From Gp22-AA3 sp964384905 (GTDB lineage: Bacteria; Acidobacteriota; Polarisedimenticolia; Gp22-AA2), in contig CAYLND010000177.1 in the NCBI GenBank assembly GCA_964384905.1, positions 1 to 7,439 of the forward strand: a stretch of 7,439 bases of DNA, read 5' to 3'. The translations under genes and the position numbers were made by a program. Shown here one piece after another: positions 1-4,412 of the stretch. Within the stretch, counting starts at the first letter, position 1. The number at the start of each line of letters is the position of its first letter. The notes beneath the pieces are model-generated. The model ran no database searches, was not told the origin of the DNA, and saw only the letters and a program-made list of their open reading frames with translations.

Positions 1-2
1 CG

Positions 3-731
3 GCGGCCCGCGGCGCGGCCAGCAGCGGCGAGTCCCTGCGGCCGCTGCCGTACGTGGTGATCGTGATCGACGAGCTCGCCGATCTGATGATGACCACCGG
101 CGCCGAGGTGGAGGAGGCGATCACCCGGCTGGCCCAGATGGCGCGCGCCGTCGGCATCCATCTCATCCTCTCGACGCAGAGGCCGTCGGTGGACATCATC
201 ACGGGGGTCATCAAGGCCAACTTCCCCTGCCGCATCGCCATGCGCGTCTCCTCGAAGGTCGATTCGCGCACGATTCTCGACAGCAACGGGGCCGAGCACC
301 TCCTCGGGCACGGCGACATGCTGTTCATCCCCCCCGGCTCGGCGCGTCTGATCCGCCTGCACGGCCCCCTGGTCACGGAGGTCGAGGCGACGCGCATCGT
401 GTCGTTCCTGAAGAAGCAGGCCAAGCCCCAGTACGACGAGTCGGTGACCCGCGACGAGACCCCGGGCGCTCCCGGCGGCGCGCCGGGGCGCGAGGAGGAC
501 GTCGATCCGGCCTACGACCAGGCGGTGCGTCTGGCGATCCAGATGGGCCAGATCTCGGTGTCGCACATCCAGCGCCGCCTGAAGCTCGGCTACGCGCGGG
601 CCGCCCGTCTGGTCGACACGATGGAGCAGAACGGCATCGTCGGCCCCGCCGACGGCAGCAAGCCGCGCGAGGTCCTGGTCGAGCCGGAGTTCCTGGAGCG
701 TCTGAACCAGATGCGCGAGGAGCGCACCTGA
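3..731 (+). CDS. ftsK: DNA translocase FtsK/SpoIIIE, C-terminal part (5' truncated by window edge)
   Basis: FtsK is a septum-anchored, ATP-driven hexameric DNA pump that moves chromosome ends through the closing septum and, in many bacteria, activates XerCD recombination at dif. The visible 242 residues begin just before the Walker B strand (VVIVIDE, about residues 18-24), followed by the family-typical ELADLMM, then TQRPSVDIITG (about 58-68), NFPCRIAMRVSSKVDSRTILD and the GHGDMLF segment of the RecA-like motor. An Ala/Gly/Glu-rich linker (about 150-165) leads to the gamma winged-helix domain (about 166-225; QISVSHIQRRLKLGYARAARL), which in known FtsKs reads polar DNA sequences (KOPS). The frame is open to the left edge, so Walker A, the membrane domain and the start lie outside. 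The C-terminus is complete and of normal form. It ends 25 bp from a convergent gene. Family assignment is secure; exact paralogue (FtsK versus SpoIIIE) cannot be told from this part. Confidence 0.96.
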   Translation, partial: AARGAASSGESLRPLPYVVIVIDELADLMMTTGAEVEEAITRLAQMARAVGIHLILSTQRPSVDIITGVIKANFPCRIAMRVSSKVDSRTILDSNGAEHLLGHGDMLFIPPGSARLIRLHGPLVTEVEATRIVSFLKKQAKPQYDESVTRDETPGAPGGAPGREEDVDPAYDQAVRLAIQMGQISVSHIQRRLKLGYARAARLVDTMEQNGIVGPADGSKPREVLVEPEFLERLNQMREERT

Positions 732-757
732 CCGGGCCCGCGCCCGGCGGGGCCCGT
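732..757. terminator. GC-rich inverted repeat between convergent genes, possible bidirectional terminator
   Basis: A perfect 7-bp inverted repeat (CGGGCCC at 733-739 and GGGCCCG at 750-756, 10-nt loop) fills the short gap between the ends of ftsK and the minus-strand LolA-like gene. Position suggests transcription termination for both genes. No T-run follows on either strand, so it is not a classic intrinsic terminator, and in DNA this GC-rich such a repeat can arise by chance. Confidence 0.35.
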
Positions 758-1563
758 CAAGAAGGCGGGGCGGGGGCGAAATCCCAGTAGGTATAGAGGT
801 TCCGCCGTCGGATCGGCTTGATCAGGACGCGCGCCCGGGTGAACATCTCGACCCGCCGCGGCAGCCACACCCCGTCGCCGACCGGCCCGCTCTCGAGATG
901 GATCCGCACCTCGCGCACCTTGGCCAGGAACAGGCCGATCGGCACCCGGCGGGTCGTTTCGGCGTCGGCCGCCGCGAGGTGGTAGCCGGCGACCGTGATC
1001 CACAGGCTGCCCTGCATGACGCTGGCGACTCTCCAGGCGATGCCGCTTCCCTTCTCCCCGGTCTCGTTTGGGCTGAAATCGAGGCGGTAGCACGGCACGC
1101 CGTCCCGATCCTCGCGCCCGGCGTAGCGATACGACGACATGTGCAGCAGGAGACCGAGCGAGTAGCCGCCCTCGATCTCCTCGCCGCCGGCGCCCGAGAT
1201 CAGGACGTTGTAATGCCTCGTGAAGCTGGCGTCCCGGCGCCGGCGCTCCTTCTCCTCCGGATCGGGCGCGCCCCCGTCCTGCCGGACCAGCTCCTCGTCG
1301 AAGCCGTCACGGCTCGGGGTCACGATGAACTCGAGGTCCTCGCGGTCCTCCACCTCGCCCACGTCGTCGAGGTCCTCACGCTCGGCCCGCCGGCTGAACC
1401 GGTAGTGCGCCCAGGCCCCGACGTCGGCCTGCTGAACCCGCTGCGCCTCCGCGAGGATGCGATCGAGATCGGGCGGCGGCGCCGGCGGCGTGGCGGCCCG
1501 CGCCGGGGCGCGGAGCATGAAAGCCGCGAGTCCGGCCATCAGGATGCGTCGCGCCCGCTGCAC
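757..1563 (-). CDS. Exported LolA-like (outer-membrane lipoprotein-sorting-fold) protein, function unknown
   Basis: This gene encodes 268 residues with a signal peptide: basic start (MQRARR), hydrophobic core about 7-17 and a likely cleavage after ARA at residue 23. A helical stretch (about 32-48) is followed by an Arg/Glu-rich segment (56-115). The second half is strand-rich and has the pattern of LolA/RseB-fold proteins: a YRLDFSP strand (159-165), QGSLWITVAGYHLAAAD (184-200) and, near the end, DGVWLPRRVEM (230-240) with a closing TYWDF. That fold forms a hydrophobic half-barrel that carries lipids or lipoproteins, but no ligand can be named here. The GTG start at 1563 has a weak GGA seven bases upstream; the in-frame ATG at 1539 lacks a ribosome site and would shorten the signal peptide. 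It lies 26 bp behind the MopE-like gene on the same strand, so co-transcription is likely. The fold is judged from motif pattern only. Confidence 0.75.
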   Translation of the reverse strand: MQRARRILMAGLAAFMLRAPARAATPPAPPPDLDRILAEAQRVQQADVGAWAHYRFSRRAEREDLDDVGEVEDREDLEFIVTPSRDGFDEELVRQDGGAPDPEEKERRRRDASFTRHYNVLISGAGGEEIEGGYSLGLLLHMSSYRYAGREDRDGVPCYRLDFSPNETGEKGSGIAWRVASVMQGSLWITVAGYHLAAADAETTRRVPIGLFLAKVREVRIHLESGPVGDGVWLPRRVEMFTRARVLIKPIRRRNLYTYWDFAPAPPS

Positions 1564-1589
1564 GCACGCATCCTAACCCGGACTGGTCC

Positions 1590-3299
1590 TCAGAGAAGCC
1601 GCGGCGCCTTCTTCTTCTCGCACGCGTCTCCGATGCCGTTGTGGTTGAGGTCCTCCTGCCCCGGGTTCGACATGAACACGCAGTTGTCGCATGCGTCCCC
1701 GATCCCGTCGTGGTCGCTGTCTTCCTGGAGCGGGTTGAAATCATTGGGACAGTTGTCGCACAGGTCCCCGCGTCCGTCATGGTCGCGATCGGCCTGGCCC
1801 GGGTTGCCCACGAACGGGCAGACATCGCAGGCGTTGCCGACACCGTCCCCGTCCGAGTCGGTCTGGGTCACGTTGAACACGAGCGGGCAGTTGTCGCACA
1901 GGTTGTTGATCAGATCGCCGTCCGTGTCGACGCCGTTCGCATCCTCGTCCGTGAGACCGTTGCAGTTGTCGTCGAACCCGTTGCACTTTTCCACCGCCCC
2001 CGGGTGCACCAGCGGATTGGAGTCGTTGCAGTCGACACAGATCGGGTAGCCGTCGTGGTCCGCATCGGTTTCGTCGATCTGACCGTTGCAATCGTTGTCG
2101 ATGCCATCGCACACCTCGGCGGACGGCGTCCCCGGGACGCAGGTCTGGGGCACGCCGCCGACGCAGTTGTTCACCGTGCGGGAGCAGCCGCCCACGCCGC
2201 AGGTGGTCGTTCCGAGACCCTCGTCCACCTGTCCGTTGCAGTTGTCGTCCCGACCGTTGCACCGCTCGGGCGCGCCGGGGTGAATCGAGGCGTCGTTGTC
2301 GTTGCAGTCGCCCAGGCAGGACGGATAGCCGTCGCCGTCGGCGTCCGGGCAGGAGGTGTCGGCGGTGACCGGGACGATGCCGGCGATGGCGCCGCTCTCG
2401 CTCCCGGCGATCCGGAACGTGGCTCCGAGGAACAGGCAGCTGCCCGCTCCGGGAGACGGAACCGTCACGGTCGCGGTCCCGTCGGCGGCCGGCGCCCCGG
2501 CCGGCGTCCAGGCCGAAGCCCTGAGATCCGGGACGAGCGAGCAGGGTCCCGTCTTGCTGTACACGTTTCCCACGCTCACGGCGGGGAAGGTCCCCTCGGT
2601 GCAGGAGCCGATCTGCCCCACCACGCCGATCGAGCCTGGATCGCAGTCCGAAAAGATCTTCGGTGAAGTGAGACGGACGTGCGCGACGATCGAGCCACCG
2701 CTGCTCGTGGCAGAAACCAGCTGAATCGAGCGGGAGGAGGGCTCGCCGCAGCTGAAAGGCGCGACCCCGCCCTGGGCATCGAACGAATGGGCGAACTCGG
2801 CCACGTATCCGCCGAAGGTATCGGAGAATCCGACCGAAAGAAGCGCATTCTGCAGGGAATTGTCCACGATCACGAAGACGTTGCGACCGACGCCAAGGGC
2901 CCCCGGGGGGTTTGGACAGCCCGCTATTCCCGGCCGCGGGATATTGATTTCATTACCCCAGTTTCCGTCGATCGTGATGATGCCGTCGCCGTGGACCCCG
3001 GCACCCGTGCAGGTCCCGGAGCCTTGCGACGGCTCGCCATCGGCCTCGCAGATGAAATCGGCGGTCAGACCGGCCGGAACGGTGTTGGCAGTCGATATCT
3101 GAGCGAGCGTGGAGGGCGTCTCGATCGCATAGGCGAACCCGGCGACCTGTCCGGCGTCCCGGCAGTTCTCCAGATGTCCGCCCAGCTGGTGGCCGAAGAC
3201 CTGGGACGCGGCGCACTGCGCCAGGACGGGAGACGGACAGACGATCGCGACGAGCGCGACGAACAGGACGGCGAAAAGGACGGTGCGCGGCGTGGGCAT
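1590..3299 (-). CDS. Secreted MopE-like / thrombospondin type 3-like repeat protein
   Basis: The protein has 569 residues. A clear signal peptide (1-28: MPTPRTV, hydrophobic core 7-20, end PVLAQ) is followed by an unrecognised, probably beta-rich region with several Cys (about 29-316). Residues 319-453 hold MopE-like modules: DADGDGYP...DCNDND...HPGAPERCNG, DDNCNGQVDEG, a Cys-rich insert (365-395; CGVGGCSRTVNNC), then EVCDGIDNDCNGQIDE and a third copy to 453. Residues 458-560 are calcium-type Asp repeats as in thrombospondin type 3. The name MopE comes from a copper-binding surface protein of Methylococcus; metal binding here is likely calcium from the DxDxDG pattern, but copper is not shown. 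No anchor or sorting domain follows; the tail is KKKAPRLL. An in-frame start at 3389 was rejected because the signal peptide, a GGAGG six bases upstream and a promoter all point to ATG at 3299. It is probably secreted or surface-bound. Confidence 0.88.
   Translation of the reverse strand: MPTPRTVLFAVLFVALVAIVCPSPVLAQCAASQVFGHQLGGHLENCRDAGQVAGFAYAIETPSTLAQISTANTVPAGLTADFICEADGEPSQGSGTCTGAGVHGDGIITIDGNWGNEINIPRPGIAGCPNPPGALGVGRNVFVIVDNSLQNALLSVGFSDTFGGYVAEFAHSFDAQGGVAPFSCGEPSSRSIQLVSATSSGGSIVAHVRLTSPKIFSDCDPGSIGVVGQIGSCTEGTFPAVSVGNVYSKTGPCSLVPDLRASAWTPAGAPAADGTATVTVPSPGAGSCLFLGATFRIAGSESGAIAGIVPVTADTSCPDADGDGYPSCLGDCNDNDASIHPGAPERCNGRDDNCNGQVDEGLGTTTCGVGGCSRTVNNCVGGVPQTCVPGTPSAEVCDGIDNDCNGQIDETDADHDGYPICVDCNDSNPLVHPGAVEKCNGFDDNCNGLTDEDANGVDTDGDLINNLCDNCPLVFNVTQTDSDGDGVGNACDVCPFVGNPGQADRDHDGRGDLCDNCPNDFNPLQEDSDHDGIGDACDNCVFMSNPGQEDLNHNGIGDACEKKKAPRLL
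1620..1928 (-). repeat. Tandem 23-residue (69-bp) calcium-type repeats, 4.5 copies
   Basis: Four full units of exactly 23 residues (458-480, 481-503, 504-526, 527-549 of the encoded protein) and an 11-residue half unit (550-560) follow one another without insertion or loss. Each unit starts with an Asp-rich loop (DSDGDGVGNAC, DRDHDGRGDLC, DSDHDGIGDAC) and most continue with DNCP and a P/N-rich turn ending GQ or LQ. This matches thrombospondin type 3 repeats, which wrap around bound calcium and are braced by Cys pairs. Unit 1 (DTDGDLINNLC) and the last half unit (DLNHNGIGDAC) are the most diverged. Confidence 0.9.
1941..2345 (-). repeat. MopE-like Cys/Asp modules, two full and one core copy
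   Basis: The encoded residues 319-453 contain three CNG/CDG-x-DD/DN-x-CNG-x-x-DE cores (about 347-361, 397-410, 439-452). The first and third are preceded by the full DxDxDGYP-DCND-HPGA lead, whereas the middle core is preceded by a different Cys-rich segment (CGVGGC...C...C). At DNA level the cores share the repeated string gttgcagttgtcgtc on the plus strand, so the modules are related by duplication. Confidence 0.85.
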
Positions 3300-3305
3300 G
3301 TGCGG

Positions 3306-3310
3306 CCTCC
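3306..3310 (-). promoter_or_regulatory. Ribosome binding site that fixes the start of the MopE-like gene
   Basis: On the minus strand GGAGG lies six bases before ATG at 3299. It supports this start over the in-frame codon at 3389, which would place thirty non-signal residues before the signal peptide. Confidence 0.75.
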
Positions 3311-3360
3311 AGCAGCGAGCGACCTCGAGCGGTCGGTGGGAGGACAACCGTGATACAGAC

Positions 3361-3389
3361 GATATACCGCTTCGGCGAGGCCAGGTCAA
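3361..3389 (-). promoter_or_regulatory. Sigma-70-type promoter for the MopE-like/LolA-like pair
   Basis: On the minus strand TTGACC (3389-3384) and TATATC (3366-3361) are separated by exactly 17 bases. They match the consensus at 5 of 6 and 4 of 6 positions. Transcription would start near 3354 and leave a leader of about 55 bases before the ATG at 3299. AT-containing hexamers stand out in this GC-rich DNA. Activity is inferred. Confidence 0.5.
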
Positions 3390-3438
3390 CCGATTTCAGT
3401 CGGCGGCAATTTCCGCGAGCGGCCGAAGGCAGGGTGGA

Positions 3439-4281
3439 TTACTCGACGACCGGCTGCGGGACGCCCCCGGGGTGGCCGTTGGCGGCGCCCTTGTTGCGCA
3501 GGCCGTCGCGCTTGATGCGGACGCTCTTGGCCGGGATGCCGACGTTGATGTGATGGTCGAGGACCGATCGGGTCACCACGCCCATGGTGCCGACCATGGC
3601 GTTCTTCCCCACCGTCATGCCGGAGAGGACCACGCCGTGGTAGGTGATGCGCGCGCCGTCGCCGATGACGGTGCGGCTGCACGTGACGCGCTCGATGTCC
3701 TCGATGTCGTGGGCGTGCGAGTACACGTTGGCGTAATCCGAGATCGACACGTTGTTGCCGATGACGATCTCGCCCCGATCGTCGAGCAGGACATAGCGGT
3801 GGATCGTCGTGTTGTCGCCGACCGACAGGTTGTAGCCGAACGAGACCTCGACGTCCCGGAAGATGCGCACGTTCTCCCCGCAGTGCCGGAAGACGTGCCT
3901 GGCCAGGAGGCGTCGCAGCATCACGCCGAGATGCACGTTCTGTCCGAGCGGCGAGTGGTCGAACTGGATCCAGAGCCAGAGAAGCGGCTTGACCCGGTTG
4001 TAACGCGCCGGGTCGACTTCGGCGTAGTACTCGGCTTCGAGAGTGACGTTGCGGGGGTCGAACTGCGCGATCAGCATGCGCTCCCCGACCGGCCGCGAGC
4101 CGTCCTCGAGGAGGTCCGCGTAGCGCGCCCCGGCGCCATAGTGGATCTCCGTGAGCAGGTCGCGGCACAGGACGTCCCGGTCGATCTTGGAGTTCTCGAG
4201 CTTCACGCGCACGTGGTCGATCCAGCGATCGTACAGGTGGGCAACGTCCTGGTTGGCCAGAGGAACGGGTCGCGAGGCCAC
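3439..4281 (-). CDS. Hexapeptide-repeat (left-handed beta-helix) acyltransferase
   Basis: The predicted product has 280 residues. The first 125 or so form an unassigned helical, aromatic-rich region (LYDRWIDHVRVKLENSK; LLWLWIQFDHSPLG). From about 135 to 255 come hexapeptide turns of the LacA/NodL/WbbJ type: GENVRIFRDVEVSFGYNLSV, VGDNTTIHRYVLL, EIVIGNNVSISDYANVYSHAHD, TVIGDGARITYHGVVLSG, VGKNAMVGTMGVVT, ending with the usual INVGIPAKSVR. His189 or His191 in YSHAHD is the likely catalytic base, by analogy with LacA-type enzymes. Such trimeric enzymes move acetyl or other acyl groups from CoA to sugars; the acceptor is unknown. The start is set at GTG 4281, which has GGAGGT directly upstream and a promoter ahead; an in-frame ATG at 4392 would run through that promoter and adds low-complexity Arg-rich residues. 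It diverges from a membrane glycosyltransferase, so a role in surface glycan or lipid decoration is plausible. Confidence 0.88.
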   Translation of the reverse strand: MASRPVPLANQDVAHLYDRWIDHVRVKLENSKIDRDVLCRDLLTEIHYGAGARYADLLEDGSRPVGERMLIAQFDPRNVTLEAEYYAEVDPARYNRVKPLLWLWIQFDHSPLGQNVHLGVMLRRLLARHVFRHCGENVRIFRDVEVSFGYNLSVGDNTTIHRYVLLDDRGEIVIGNNVSISDYANVYSHAHDIEDIERVTCSRTVIGDGARITYHGVVLSGMTVGKNAMVGTMGVVTRSVLDHHINVGIPAKSVRIKRDGLRNKGAANGHPGGVPQPVVE

Positions 4282-4284
4282 GGG

Positions 4285-4290
4285 ACCTCC
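4285..4290 (-). promoter_or_regulatory. Ribosome binding site deciding the acyltransferase start
   Basis: GGAGGT on the minus strand precedes GTG 4281 by three bases (four from GGAGG). The spacing is short but the match is full, and no other in-frame ATG, GTG or TTG nearby has a comparable site. Confidence 0.6.
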
Positions 4291-4320
4291 GTGCGCTGCG
4301 TCGATCGCGCGCCGCGGGCG

Positions 4321-4349
4321 ATTCTCCCGTAAACGCGGCGCCGAGTCAA
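4321..4349 (-). promoter_or_regulatory. Sigma-70-type promoter for the acyltransferase gene
   Basis: The minus strand carries TTGACT (4349-4344), a 17-base spacer and GAGAAT (4326-4321), matching the consensus at 5 of 6 and 4 of 6 positions. Transcription would begin near 4314, giving a leader of about 33 bases before GTG 4281. It lies inside the longer reading of the gene, which argues against a start at 4392. Confidence 0.55.
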
Positions 4350-4383
4350 TCAACCCGCGCCGCCCGCCCCCCGACTCCTCGTC

Positions 4384-4389
4384 TATAAT
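4384..4389 (+). promoter_or_regulatory. TATAAT -10 box for the glycosyltransferase/TPR gene
   Basis: A perfect TATAAT sits 29 bases before the TTG start at 4413. No recognisable -35 hexamer lies 16-18 bases upstream (the region is C-rich) and there is no TG extension. A leader of only about 17 bases would still contain the ribosome site at 4401. An activator may be needed, or the match is chance. Confidence 0.45.
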
Positions 4390-4400
4390 CATCCGCCGCT

Positions 4401-4406
4401 GGAGGG
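4401..4406 (+). promoter_or_regulatory. Ribosome binding site supporting a TTG start
   Basis: GGAGGG lies six bases before TTG 4413. The next in-frame Met (residue 48) lies after the first membrane segment, so the TTG start is needed to give a normal N-terminus. Confidence 0.7.
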
Positions 4407-4412
4407 CCCGCG

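Larger units (their letters stand above)
3300..3438. other. Intergenic region between acyltransferase end and MopE-like start
   Basis: It holds the promoter and ribosome site described above and a leader of about 55 bases. Between the acyltransferase stop and the promoter I see only two 4-bp stems (around 3390-3403 and 3403-3416) and no T-run, so no convincing terminator for the acyltransferase is visible. No small gene or RNA is recognisable. Confidence 0.6.

Noticed and set aside
898..2049. Plus-strand open frame opposite the LolA-like and MopE-like genes
   Set aside because: It has no recognisable motif and mirrors the repeats of the true minus-strand gene, which has a signal peptide and ribosome site.
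1620..2345. Repeated DNA suggesting a CRISPR array or satellite
   Set aside because: The repeats are in frame, imperfect and encode conserved Asp/Cys protein motifs; no unique spacers between identical repeats.
3390..3416. Possible terminator hairpins after the acyltransferase
   Set aside because: Stems are only 4 bp with no T-run, and one touches the promoter of the next gene.
3283..4332. Plus-strand open frame of 349 codons opposite the acyltransferase
   Set aside because: His/Asp/Val-rich composition is the antisense image of the hexapeptide repeats; no ribosome site or family resemblance.
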